Source of the DNA: Mariprofundaceae bacterium | GTDB taxonomy: Bacteria > Pseudomonadota > Zetaproteobacteria > Mariprofundales > J009 | Reading direction: 5' to 3' | NCBI GenBank assembly: GCA_015489095.1 | Contig: WFMN01000153.1 | Location: 1 to 11,402 of the forward strand | Length of the DNA: 11,402 nt | Part shown: positions 1 through 8,733 of the stretch, piece by piece | How the letters are laid out: each line of letters begins with the position of its first letter | Position numbering within the stretch: position 1 is the first letter of the stretch | The notes under the pieces: model-generated | Databases searched by the model: none | What the model was told of the DNA's origin: nothing | What the model saw: only the letters and a program-made list of their open reading frames with translations | Program-made: the position numbers and the translations under genes

Positions 1-701
1 AGCACGCCAATGCCGGTGGGGCCGTACATCTTGTGGGCGCTGGTGGCGTAGAAATCGATATCCAGCGCCTGCAGATCGACCGGCATGTGGGCGGCGGCCT
101 GCGCGCCGTCCACCAGCACCTTGGCGCCCACCGCGTGCGCCTTGGCGATGATCTCGCCGATCGGGTTGATGGTGCCGAGCGCGTTGGACATCTGCACCAC
201 GCCGACGATGCGGGTGCGCTCGTTAAGCAGGCCGTCGAGCTGCTCCATGCGGAGCGCGCCCCGATCATCCATCGGCAGCACCTTGATCACCGCGCCGCTG
301 CGCTCTGCCAGCAGTTGCCACGGCACAATGTTGGAGTGGTGCTCCATGGCGGAGAGCAGGATTTCATCGCCCTCCCTGATGTTGTCGCCGCCCCAGCTTG
401 CGGCGACAAGGTTGATCGCCTCGGTGGTGCCACGGGTGAAGATCACCTCGCGCGGGGAGGCGGCGTGGAACAGGTCGGCCACCTTGCCGCGCGCCGCCTC
501 GTAGTCGGCGGTCGCCCGTTCAGATAATAGATGAACTCCGCGATGGATGTTGGCGTTATCGTTGGTGTAATAGTGTTGAACCGCGTCGATTACCTGTTGC
601 GGTTTCTGGGTGGTGGCGGCGTTGTCCAGATAGACCAGCGGGTGGCCGTGCGCCTGTTGGTGTAGCGCTGGAAACTGCTCCCGTATTGCATTGATATCCA
701 T
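1..701 (-). CDS. sufS: Cysteine desulphurase SufS, N-terminal part (runs off left edge)
   Basis: PLP-dependent group II cysteine desulphurase; it takes sulphur from L-cysteine as an enzyme persulphide and feeds the SufBCD scaffold in the cytoplasm. Read on the minus strand, 233 codons are open without a frameshift. The start is typical of the family (LVYLDNAATTQKPQQVI near residues 22-38), followed by NIHRGVH, TRGTTEAINLVA, the cofactor-stacking region AMEHHSN, VDGAQAAAH, and SAHKMYGPTG, where Lys224 is the expected Schiff-base lysine. The C-terminal ~170 residues, including the persulphide-carrying cysteine, lie outside the window, so activity cannot be judged. The ATG at 701 follows the sufD stop by 3 bp, with a weak GGA-type ribosome site inside the end of sufD, so the two genes are probably translationally coupled. 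The fold is shared with CsdA and IscS, but the SUF context settles the name. Confidence 0.95.
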   Translation of the reverse strand, partial: MDINAIREQFPALHQQAHGHPLVYLDNAATTQKPQQVIDAVQHYYTNDNANIHRGVHLLSERATADYEAARGKVADLFHAASPREVIFTRGTTEAINLVAASWGGDNIREGDEILLSAMEHHSNIVPWQLLAERSGAVIKVLPMDDRGALRMEQLDGLLNERTRIVGVVQMSNALGTINPIGEIIAKAHAVGAKVLVDGAQAAAHMPVDLQALDIDFYATSAHKMYGPTGIGV

Positions 702-704
702 CGT

Positions 705-1829
705 TTATCCGTTATTTAGTTTGCTGAGCACCGCCTGTTCAACCCGCTGACGGAGCGGATCGTGGCGGATGCCCATGATCACCGCCTCGGCGAAGGCGGT
801 GATCAGCATGGTGCGCGCCCCATCCTCTGATACCCCGCGCGAGCGCAGGTAAAAGAGCTGCTCGTCGTCCAGCTGCCCCACGGTGGCGCCGTGGGCGCAC
901 TGCACATCGTCGTTGTAGATCTCAAGCTCCGGCTTGGTGTCGATCTGCGCCCGTTTGGAGAGCAGCAGATTGGCGCTGTGCTGGGCGGAATCGGTGCGGA
1001 TCGCGCCCGGTTGGACGACGACCTTTCCGTTGAACACCCCGTGCGAACGGCCATCCAGCACCGTGCGGTACTCCGCCCGGCTGCGGCAGTGGGGGGCGGC
1101 GTGGTCAATGGTCAGGTGGTGGTCGGCATGTTGGGTTCCGGCCAGTACAAATAGCCCGTTCAAGTCGCACTCTGCTCCCGGCTGCTGCAGGTGGATGGTG
1201 AGATCGAGGCGGGAGAGCCCGCCGCCCAGTTCGATGGCGTGCAGCCGGTAGTGGCTATCGCGCTGCTGCTCGATCTGGAGCGAACCGAGGTGGTGGTGGC
1301 TGGCTGCCTGCTGCTGGATGCGGTAGTGGGTGAGCCGCGCGCCGGGTTGCAGGGTGATCTGCAGATGGCTGCTGCAGAGGGCGGCTTCGGATCGCCCGCT
1401 GTCGAACAGCTCGATCAGCGTGACCGCGGATTGGGCGCCGATCTCGAGGGTGTGGCGGTGGTAGCAGGCGCCACCATCCGCCCGTTGGATCAGCAGCAGC
1501 GGTTGTTCAGGATGGCTGCCATCGGTCAGCCGGATGGCGGTGGTTTGGCGGGCAAAGAGGCGGTTGAGTTGCGCGGTGAAGGGGGCATCGTGCCCGCCTT
1601 CCGGGGTGGCTTGCCGCTGCCGGCTGATAGCGGGGAGGTCGCAGGTTCCATCGAGAGGGATGGCGTCGAACTCTGGCGCGGGGGTGTGGGAATCCGCCAC
1701 CTGGTCGGCGGGCTGCCACCACTCGGCGCCTAGCGCCGCCACCAGCGGGGAGAGCTTGGTGTATCTCCACGCTTCATGGCGGGAGAGGGCGGCCACCATG
1801 GCCGCCACGGTGTCGTGCGTGTCCGTCAT
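705..1829 (-). CDS. sufD: Fe-S cluster assembly scaffold protein SufD
   Basis: SufD partners SufB in the SufBC2D scaffold on which new iron-sulphur clusters are built. The protein is 374 residues, somewhat shorter than the E. coli homologue (~420). The N-terminus carries the family motif HEAWRYTKLSPL (residues 18-29). The middle is the beta-helical SufBD core with many His and Gln residues. The C-terminus holds the strongly conserved stretch CAHGATVGQLDDEQLFYLRSRG from residue 311. His313 there corresponds to the SufD histidine (E. coli His360) implicated in cluster formation at the SufB-SufD interface. The start overlaps the sufC stop as ATGA (1826-1829), and the stop lies 3 bp before sufS, so it is an internal gene of the operon. 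Confidence 0.95.
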   Translation of the reverse strand: MTDTHDTVAAMVAALSRHEAWRYTKLSPLVAALGAEWWQPADQVADSHTPAPEFDAIPLDGTCDLPAISRQRQATPEGGHDAPFTAQLNRLFARQTTAIRLTDGSHPEQPLLLIQRADGGACYHRHTLEIGAQSAVTLIELFDSGRSEAALCSSHLQITLQPGARLTHYRIQQQAASHHHLGSLQIEQQRDSHYRLHAIELGGGLSRLDLTIHLQQPGAECDLNGLFVLAGTQHADHHLTIDHAAPHCRSRAEYRTVLDGRSHGVFNGKVVVQPGAIRTDSAQHSANLLLSKRAQIDTKPELEIYNDDVQCAHGATVGQLDDEQLFYLRSRGVSEDGARTMLITAFAEAVIMGIRHDPLRQRVEQAVLSKLNNG

Positions 1830-2566
1830 TTCAGCAGCCAGTCGTAGCCTTCGCGCTCCAGCTTCCGCGCCAGATCGGCGCCGCCGGAGGTGAGGATGCG
1901 GCCATCGGCCAGCACATGCACCACATCGGGGGTGACATAGTCGAGCAGCCGCTGGTAGTGGGTGACCATCACCATCGCCCGCGAAGGATCGCGCAGCTTG
2001 TTGATGCCGCCGGCGACGATGCGCAGGGCATCGATATCGAGCCCGGAGTCGGTCTCATCGAGCAGCGCCAGCTTGGGCTCCAGTACCGCCATCTGGAAGA
2101 TCTCATTGCGTTTTTTCTCGCCGCCGGAGAAGCCCTCGTTCACCGAGCGCGACAGAAACGCGGGGTCGAGCTCCACCAGCTTCGCCTTCTCCCGCACGGT
2201 CTGCATGAAGTCCATCGCGTCCAGCTCCTCCTCGCCGCGCTGCTTGCGCAGGGCGTTGAGCCCCGCCTTGAGCAGGTAGCTGTTGTTCACACCCGGGATC
2301 TCCACCGGGTACTGGAAGGCGAGGAAGATGCCCGCCCACGCCCGCTCCTCGGGCTTGAGCGCCAGCAGATCGCTGCCCTCAAACCGGATGGAGCCTGCGG
2401 TAACGGTGTAGCCGGGGCGCCCGGCAATCACATTGGAGAGGGTCGATTTCCCGGAGCCGTTCGGCCCCATAATCGCATGCACCTCACCGGCGTTGACGGT
2501 CAGATTGATCCCCTTGAGGATCTCCTTGCCCTCAACCGAAACACATAAATCCTGAATCTCTAACAT
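1826..2566 (-). CDS. sufC: Fe-S cluster assembly ATPase SufC
   Basis: SufC is the cytoplasmic ABC-type ATPase that drives conformational change in the SufBC2D scaffold; it is not a membrane transporter. The 246-residue length is standard. Visible motifs are Walker A GPNGSGKST (34-42), a Q-loop glutamine at 85 (AFQYP), the ABC signature in its SufC form FSGGEKKRNE (146-155), Walker B LALLDETDSGLD (166-177) with catalytic Glu171, and the switch histidine His203 (VTHYQR). The start ATG at 2566 is preceded by a good ribosome site, AAGGA at 2576-2580 (minus strand), about 9 bases away. It overlaps sufD by 4 bp. Unlike the other suf junctions, it is separated from sufB by 249 bp containing two repeat elements. 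Confidence 0.97.
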   Translation of the reverse strand: MLEIQDLCVSVEGKEILKGINLTVNAGEVHAIMGPNGSGKSTLSNVIAGRPGYTVTAGSIRFEGSDLLALKPEERAWAGIFLAFQYPVEIPGVNNSYLLKAGLNALRKQRGEEELDAMDFMQTVREKAKLVELDPAFLSRSVNEGFSGGEKKRNEIFQMAVLEPKLALLDETDSGLDIDALRIVAGGINKLRDPSRAMVMVTHYQRLLDYVTPDVVHVLADGRILTSGGADLARKLEREGYDWLLK

Positions 2567-2612
2567 GGTGTTGTTTCCTTATTTTGTTTCTATTTTGGCG
2601 GGGAATCTATTC

Positions 2613-2706
2613 ACCACAGAGCCACAGAGGCACGGAGGGTAGAAGAGGGAGGGAAAACAGGATATAACCATTCTCCTCTGCGTCTCCGTGTCTCTGTGGT
2701 GAAAGT
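2613..2706. repeat. Inverted-repeat interspersed element, copy 1
   Basis: This is a ~94 bp unit in the sufB-sufC gap. Its ends are imperfect inverted repeats: ACCACAGAGCCACAGAG at the left, and on the right the reverse complement of a closely similar arm. The 25 bp arms match at about 20 positions, so each unit could fold into a long hairpin with a purine-rich loop. A near-identical unit follows directly. CCACAGAG-type arms are familiar as dispersed non-coding repeats in many bacterial genomes and are often mis-annotated as protein (translated SPQRHGDTE). No transposase is present and no clear target duplication is seen. Confidence 0.85.
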
Positions 2707-2713
2707 GTTAACA

Positions 2714-2808
2714 ACCACAGAGCCACAGAGGAACGGAGGGGTAGAAGAGGGAGGGAAAACGGGATATAACCATTCTTCTCTGTGTCTCCGTGTCTCTGTG
2801 GTGAAAGT
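2714..2808. repeat. Inverted-repeat interspersed element, copy 2
   Basis: This is a second unit in direct orientation, 7 bp after copy 1 and ending about 8 bp beyond the sufB stop codon. It differs from copy 1 by four substitutions and one inserted G over ~95 bp, which points to a recent tandem duplication or gene conversion. The terminal arms again form an imperfect inverted repeat. In the suf transcript it would form a hairpin directly after sufB, where it could stabilise the upstream mRNA or dampen read-through into sufCDS; that role is inference. Confidence 0.85.
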
Positions 2809-2815
2809 TTCTTCT

Positions 2816-4254
<1,439 letters not shown>

Positions 4255-4258
<4 letters not shown>

Positions 4259-4731
4259 GGGGTGGATCCTTGTTGGGGCGCTTCGCTGCGGATCGGCACG
4301 GTGGGGATGCGCGCGAAGTAGGGGCGAAAATCGGACTGCGCCATTTCCGCCAGCGTGATGGAGTCGAGCACGCCGCACATCGCCTCGTTGATACGCATCC
4401 AGTTGCCGCGCATGGTGCAGGTTGCCTGCTGTCCGCACTGGCTGTGGTCGCTGTTGCACTCGGTGAGGGCGATCTTTCCCTCCAGCGCATCGACCACCTC
4501 GCGCAGCGAGATCTGTGCCGGGTTGCGTGCTAGGCGATAGCCGCCATGCGCCCCACGCTGTGAGGTCAGCAGATTGCATTGCAGCAAGGATTGCAACAGT
4601 TTGCTGACGGTAGGCGCCGGCACGCCGGTGGCGGATGCCAGATCGGTTGCCTTCCATACCGGCTGCTGCGAGGTGGCCAGTCGGGACATCAGCAACATGC
4701 CGTAATCGGTGCGTTTAGAGAGTCGAAGCAA
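4255..4731 (-). CDS. Rrf2-family SUF system transcriptional regulator
   Basis: This is a 158-residue Rrf2/IscR-like winged-helix regulator that leads the suf operon and probably controls it according to Fe-S cluster status. The DNA-binding half has LSKRTDYGMLLMSRLA (4-19), the helix-turn-helix around ATGVPAPTVSKLLQSL (34-49) and the wing RGAHGGYRLAR (59-69). Three cysteines at 92, 99 and 105 form the likely cluster-binding set; the spacing is C-x6-C-x5-C, one residue longer in the first gap than E. coli IscR (92/98/104). The only family-like start in frame is TTG at 4731, with GGA 8 bases upstream and no in-frame ATG before the upstream stop. Its stop overlaps the sufB start by 4 bp. It resembles the SUF-specific regulators of gammaproteobacteria more than isc-operon IscR, since no isc genes are seen. 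Confidence 0.88.
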
Positions 4732-4757
4732 AGCGCTGTTCCATTTTAATGTGGAGC

Positions 4758-4785
4758 ATTCTAGTCCGAATTAAACCGATGGCAA
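4758..4785 (-). promoter_or_regulatory. Probable sigma-70-type promoter of the suf operon
   Basis: On the minus strand TTGCCA (4785-4780, 5 of 6 consensus) and TAGAAT (4763-4758, 5 of 6) are separated by 16 bp. Transcription would start near 4751, giving a leader of about 20 bases before the TTG start of the regulator. The sequence GGACTAGAAT overlapping the -10 contains a GACTA half-site like part of IscR-type operators, but the second half is not convincing. Autoregulation is therefore plausible but unproven. Confidence 0.55.
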
Positions 4786-4849
4786 CCCTTCGCCGGAATC
4801 GTGGGGCGTCGCTGGATAAGGCTGCCATGCGGGGATACGGTTCGCTGGT

Positions 4850-5812
4850 ATGAAGCAGGCTGCGTGGATTGGCGATGGCGCCGCCCGGAAACGGCAGCGT
4901 GGGGTGGCGCTGATTCTGGTGTTGGCGATGGTGGCGTTGATTGCCGGCTGGGCGACGACCGCGGCCTACGAGGATATGATCGGCTTGCGGCGGGCGGACA
5001 ACCTGACCCAATCGGTGCGTGCGATGCTGGCGGCGGAGTCGGGGGTGGAGCTGGCGAAACTGGTGCTGATTCAGGATGCCAAGGAGAGCAAAACCGACGA
5101 TCTCACCGAAACATGGGCTTCTACCACCCCTCCGTTTCCCATTGACGACGGGATGATTATCGGCTCCATTGCCGATGCCAACCGCTTTTTTAACCTCAAT
5201 GATCTGGTCGATGCGGCCGGTAAGGCCAAACCGAAATCGGTGGCTATCGCCAAGCGGCTGTTTGCCGAGCTGGAACTGGATACAAACCTGGTTGACGCGC
5301 TGGTGGACTGGATGGACAAGGACGAGCGGCCGTTCGGCGCCGGCGGGGTGGAGAAAGATGGATACATTGACCGCCCCTACCACATCAAGAACGCGCCGCT
5401 CGACCGCTTGGAGGAGCTGAGGCTGGTGGCGGGCTTCGATCGTGAAACGGTTCAGAAACTGAAGAAGTTTGTCGTGGTGCGTCCATCGTTGGGCGGTGGG
5501 AACACCCCGATCAATATCAACACCGCGCCGGCCGAGGTGCTGGCGGCGGTTTTCCCCAATATGACGATGCAGGCGGCGGCGCAGGTGGTGGCGGATCGTG
5601 AGGATCACCCCTTTGCCGATGTGGCCACCTTGGTCAAGGCGCCCGATGGCAAAGGGGTCGATCCGGGCCGGTTGGCGGTGCAGAGCGATGCCTTTATCGT
5701 GCGTAGTCACGCTGAGTTCGGTAGGGTTCGCTGGAGTGAGGAACAGTTGATTGCCCGGCAGGGGAAGCGCTTTTCTCTCATCTATCGCCAACAACAGGGG
5801 TGGGATCTATGA
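4850..5812 (+). CDS. gspK: GspK-like minor pseudopilin (type II secretion)
   Basis: The protein is 320 residues, normal for GspK, the large minor pseudopilin at the tip of the type II secretion pseudopilus. A short basic leader ends RKRQRG (13-18), followed by the hydrophobic helix VALILVLAMVALIAGWATT (19-37). This is a prepilin peptidase site cut after Gly18. Position +5 is Leu instead of Glu, as expected for GspK, which lacks the usual Glu5. Further on are the family features NRFFNLNDL, ALVDWMDKDERP (the region between the SAM-like helical parts), and NTPININTAPAEVLAAVFP (about 221-239). The start ATG has only a poor ribosome site (GGGGAT ~13 bases upstream). The stop overlaps the cysH start as ATGA. 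No other gsp gene is in the window, so it is an orphan here and its partners must be elsewhere. The alternative is a tip pseudopilin of another type II-like system. Confidence 0.88.
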   Translation: MKQAAWIGDGAARKRQRGVALILVLAMVALIAGWATTAAYEDMIGLRRADNLTQSVRAMLAAESGVELAKLVLIQDAKESKTDDLTETWASTTPPFPIDDGMIIGSIADANRFFNLNDLVDAAGKAKPKSVAIAKRLFAELELDTNLVDALVDWMDKDERPFGAGGVEKDGYIDRPYHIKNAPLDRLEELRLVAGFDRETVQKLKKFVVVRPSLGGGNTPININTAPAEVLAAVFPNMTMQAAAQVVADREDHPFADVATLVKAPDGKGVDPGRLAVQSDAFIVRSHAEFGRVRWSEEQLIARQGKRFSLIYRQQQGWDL

Positions 5813-6501
5813 GCTCGGCACCGTCGGATAGGGTTGCGCAGTCGGTTGCGCTGCTGCGGCAAGCGGAGGCGCGCTTTGCGCCCAGAGTCTGCTTCGCTTG
5901 CAGCTTTGGCGCCGAAGATATTGTGCTGCTTGACCTGATCAGTAAACACGCGGACAAGATTTCGGTCTTTACGCTCGATACCGGCCGCCTGTTTCCCGAG
6001 ACCTACGCCCTGATTGACCGCTGCCGCGACCATTTCAAGCTGCCGATCCGGGTGATGTTTCCCGATGCCTCCGAGGTGGAGACGATGGTGGCGGAGGGGG
6101 GGGTGAACCTCTTTTACCATTCGCTTGCGGCGCGCAAACGGTGCTGCGCGGTGCGGAAGCTCGGGCCGTTGCGGCGGGCGTTGGCCGATGCCGATGCCTG
6201 GGTGACCGGCGTGCGCCGTCAGCAGGCGGAATCGCGGGCGGAGATGGAGGCGGAAGAGGAGGATACCACCTTCGGGCTGCGGAAGTTCAATCCGCTGATC
6301 GAATGGGCGGAGGAGGAGGTTTGGGACTATATCCGCGCCCATGACCTGCCCTACAACCCGCTGCATGACAAGTTTTTCCCCTCCATCGGTTGCGCCCCCT
6401 GCACCCGTGCGGTGACGGTGGGCGAGGATCCCCGTTCCGGTCGCTGGTGGTGGGAGCAGGAAGGGGCGGTGGCCGAATGCGGCCTCCATCTGTCGGAATA
6501 G
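5809..6501 (+). CDS. cysH: Assimilatory adenylyl-sulphate (APS) reductase
   Basis: CysH reduces APS to sulphite and AMP in the cytoplasm, using thioredoxin or a similar donor. The protein is 230 residues. The nucleotide-binding loop is around CSFGAEDIVLLD (31-42), followed by TLDTGRLFPETY (55-66). The paired cysteines in KRCCAVRKLGPL (Cys112-Cys113) and GCAPC (Cys195, Cys198) are the four ligands of the [4Fe-4S] cluster found in APS reductases and missing from E. coli-type PAPS reductase. The C-terminal ECGLH holds the catalytic Cys224. The substrate is therefore called as APS, in line with the absence of an APS kinase gene. The ATG at 5809 is preferred over an in-frame GTG at 5800 because it overlaps the gspK stop and sits behind an AGGGG/GGGA-type ribosome site. 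Confidence 0.95.
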   Translation: MSSAPSDRVAQSVALLRQAEARFAPRVCFACSFGAEDIVLLDLISKHADKISVFTLDTGRLFPETYALIDRCRDHFKLPIRVMFPDASEVETMVAEGGVNLFYHSLAARKRCCAVRKLGPLRRALADADAWVTGVRRQQAESRAEMEAEEEDTTFGLRKFNPLIEWAEEEVWDYIRAHDLPYNPLHDKFFPSIGCAPCTRAVTVGEDPRSGRWWWEQEGAVAECGLHLSE

Positions 6502-6516
6502 GAGAAATGGTTGAAC

Positions 6517-7440
6517 ATGGCAAATAACGCACTTTCCGGGCGAAAATTGACCCAGCTCAAGATGTTGGAGTCGGAGTCGATTCACATCATGCGCGAGGTG
6601 GTGGCGGAGTTCCGTAACCCGGTGATGCTCTACTCGATCGGTAAAGATTCCAGTGTGATGCTCCATCTGGCGCGCAAGGCGTTTTACCCGGCGCCGTTGC
6701 CGTTTGCGCTGCTGCATGTCGATACCGGTTACAAGTTTCCCGAGATGTACACCTTCCGCGACAACTTCGTGAAGGAGATCGGCGCCGAGCTGATTGTCCA
6801 CCGCAACGAAGAGGCGATCGCGAAGGGGATGAACCCCAAGGAGTTTGGTGTCGCCCGCTGTTGCGGCGCGCTGAAAACGGCGGGGCTGCTGGAGGCGCTG
6901 GAAGCGGGCGGTTACGACGCCGCTTTCGGTGGCGCGCGCCGCGATGAGGAGCGCTCCCGCGCGAAAGAGCGGGTCTTTTCGATTCGCGATGAGTTCGGTC
7001 AATGGGATCCGAAAAACCAGCGCCCGGAGTTGTGGGATATCTACAACGGCCGTATCCATGACGGCGAGTCGGTGCGGGTGTTTCCGCTCTCCAACTGGAC
7101 GGAGATGGATATCTGGCTCTATATCCGCCAAGAGCAGATCCCGATTGTACCGCTCTACTATGCCAAGGAGCGGTTGATGGTGGAGCGCGGGGCGATGCTG
7201 ATCCCCTATTACGAATCGATGCGGGATCAACTGCTGGAGGGCGAGGAGCCGACGATGGTGATGAGCCGTTTCCGTACCCTAGGCTGCATGCCCTGCACCG
7301 GGGCGGTGCGCTCCAACGCCACCACGATCGACGAGATTGTGATCGAGGCGGCGGCGGCGAGACGCAGCGAACGCGAGACCCGCATTATCGATCACGGCTC
7401 CAACTCAATGGAAGATAAGAAGAAAGAGGGATACTTCTAG
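6517..7440 (+). CDS. cysD: Sulphate adenylyltransferase subunit 2 (CysD), with extra CC/CxxC cysteines
   Basis: CysD is the catalytic small subunit of the bacterial ATP sulphurylase, making APS from sulphate and ATP with the GTPase CysN. The 307 residues cover the whole family. Visible features are the PP-loop LYSIGKDSSVMLHLARKAF (38-56), LLHVDTGYKFPEMY (65-78), the signature FGGARRDEERSRAKER (137-152), WDPKNQRPELW (163-173), VFPLSNWTEMDIW (188-200) and the KKEGYF end. It is unusual in having Cys115-Cys116 (ARCCGALKT) and Cys257/Cys260 (LGCMPCTGAV). E. coli CysD, as recalled, has HT and GCWPL there. These match the layout of APS reductase cluster ligands. The ATG at 6517 gives a normal N-terminus; TTG at 6511 is an in-frame alternative nearer to the GGAG at 6501. 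It follows cysH by 15 bp. Confidence 0.95.
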   Translation: MANNALSGRKLTQLKMLESESIHIMREVVAEFRNPVMLYSIGKDSSVMLHLARKAFYPAPLPFALLHVDTGYKFPEMYTFRDNFVKEIGAELIVHRNEEAIAKGMNPKEFGVARCCGALKTAGLLEALEAGGYDAAFGGARRDEERSRAKERVFSIRDEFGQWDPKNQRPELWDIYNGRIHDGESVRVFPLSNWTEMDIWLYIRQEQIPIVPLYYAKERLMVERGAMLIPYYESMRDQLLEGEEPTMVMSRFRTLGCMPCTGAVRSNATTIDEIVIEAAAARRSERETRIIDHGSNSMEDKKKEGYF

Positions 7441-8726
7441 TGACTAGCACCCCGTTTAATTTTGAACTGAATGACGAGATCGAGCTGTTGCGGCTGGTGA
7501 CGGTCGGCAGTGTGGATGATGGCAAATCGACCCTGATCGGCCGCCTGCTGGTCGATACCAAGGGGGCGTTCGAGGATCAGTTGCTGGCGGTCACCCGCAA
7601 GAAGGGGGCGGCCTCCGAGGCCGAGGTCGATCTGGCGATGTTGACCGATGGACTGGCGGCCGAGCGCGAGCAGGGGATCACCATCGATGTCGCCTACCGC
7701 TATTTCGCTACGCCGAAGCGCAAGTTCATCATGGCCGACTGCCCGGGGCATGAGCAGTACACGCGCAACATGGTGACCGGCGCCTCCACCGCCAACGCCG
7801 CCATTATTCTGGTCGATGCGCGCAACGGCGTCATGCCGCAGACCAAGCGCCATGCCCATATCCTCGGCCTGCTCCATGTGCAGCATGTGATTGTGGCGGT
7901 GAACAAGATGGATCTGGTCGGCTACGATCAGAAGGTTTATGATGCCATCGTGGCGGAGTTGCGCGATTTTTGCGGCCGGCAGGGGGTGGATGACCTGATC
8001 TGCATCCCGGTCTCCGCCCTCAAGGGGGACAATGTGGCGCAACAGAGCGGCGCCATGGCGTGGTATCAGGGGCGAACCCTGTTGGAAACCTTGGAGTCGT
8101 TGTCCTCGCTGGATGCGATCGACACCAAGCCGTTCCGCTTTCCGGTGCAGTTGGTCAACCGCCCGCAAACGCCCGATCTGCCGGATTATCGCGGGTTCAT
8201 GGGGCGTATTGTCTCCGGCGCGATTGCCGTGGGCGACGCGGTGGTGGCGCTGCCGTCGGGCAACCGCTCGACGGTGAAGTCGATCGACAGCTTCGACGGC
8301 GCGTTGGAAGAGGCGTTCGCGCCGATGAGTGTCGCGTTGACACTCAACGACGAGATCGACATCTCCCGCGGCGATATGCTGGTGCGTGCCGACGAGCCGC
8401 GGCCGGCCGGCGAACGCGAGGTGGAGGTCGATCTGTGCTGGATCGGCGATGAGCCGCTGACGGAGCGCAAGAAGTATATCGTGAAACAGACCACCCACTC
8501 CGCCAAGGTGATGGTGAGCGAGATCGTCTATGCCACCGATATCCACACGCTGGAGCGGGTGTCCACCGACGCGCTGAAGATGAACGACCTCGGCCGCGTG
8601 CGGCTGAAGCTGCAGCGGCCGATGTACTACGACAGCTACCGCGACAACCGCGCCACCGGCAGCATGATTCTGATCGATCCGTTTACCAACAACACCGTCG
8701 GCGCCGCCATGGTGGCGGGCGGCTGA
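7440..8726 (+). CDS. cysN: Sulphate adenylyltransferase subunit 1, GTPase (CysN)
   Basis: CysN is the EF-Tu-like GTPase subunit that couples GTP hydrolysis to APS synthesis by CysD. The protein is 428 residues, shorter than E. coli CysN (~475), and has no fused CysC kinase domain. G-motifs are G1 GSVDDGKST (23-31), G2 region GITIDVAYR (79-87), G3 DCPGH (100-104), G4 NKMD (155-158) and G5 SALKGDN (192-198). The remainder reads as beta-barrel domains II and III, including FRFPVQLVNRP, GFMGRIVSGAI and KYIVKQTTHSAKV. Translation starts at a GTG whose first base is the last base of the cysD TAG, so the two subunits are tightly coupled. The missing kinase agrees with a pathway that reduces APS directly. 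Confidence 0.95.
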   Translation: MTSTPFNFELNDEIELLRLVTVGSVDDGKSTLIGRLLVDTKGAFEDQLLAVTRKKGAASEAEVDLAMLTDGLAAEREQGITIDVAYRYFATPKRKFIMADCPGHEQYTRNMVTGASTANAAIILVDARNGVMPQTKRHAHILGLLHVQHVIVAVNKMDLVGYDQKVYDAIVAELRDFCGRQGVDDLICIPVSALKGDNVAQQSGAMAWYQGRTLLETLESLSSLDAIDTKPFRFPVQLVNRPQTPDLPDYRGFMGRIVSGAIAVGDAVVALPSGNRSTVKSIDSFDGALEEAFAPMSVALTLNDEIDISRGDMLVRADEPRPAGEREVEVDLCWIGDEPLTERKKYIVKQTTHSAKVMVSEIVYATDIHTLERVSTDALKMNDLGRVRLKLQRPMYYDSYRDNRATGSMILIDPFTNNTVGAAMVAGG

Positions 8727-8733
8727 CGCCCGC
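8715..8733. terminator. GC-rich hairpin at the convergent cysN / glycine-zipper gene ends
   Basis: GCGGGCG and CGCCCGC form a perfect 7 bp stem around a 5-base loop that contains the cysN stop codon; the last stem base is also the first base of the opposing stop triplet. The position between two convergent genes only 6 bp apart suggests a shared, bidirectional stop or mRNA-end hairpin. There is no T-run on either side, so it is not a standard intrinsic terminator. Confidence 0.35.

Noticed and set aside
33..527. Plus-strand open frames over the sufS region
   Set aside because: The minus strand encodes a continuous, highly conserved SufS; the plus-strand frames show no motif.
4259..4657. A 133-codon upstream extension of SufB
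   Set aside because: It overlaps the Rrf2 regulator in another frame and has no homology to SufB. The ATG at 4258 has a ribosome site and gives the usual length.
4751..4776. A full IscR-type palindromic operator at the suf promoter
   Set aside because: Only one half-site (GACTA) fits. The other half of the dyad does not match the known consensus well enough to annotate.
4715..8546. Long minus-strand open frames opposite gspK, cysH, cysD and cysN (359, 482 and 369 codons)
   Set aside because: They are antisense shadows of conserved genes with low-complexity His/Arg/Gln composition and no recognisable domains.
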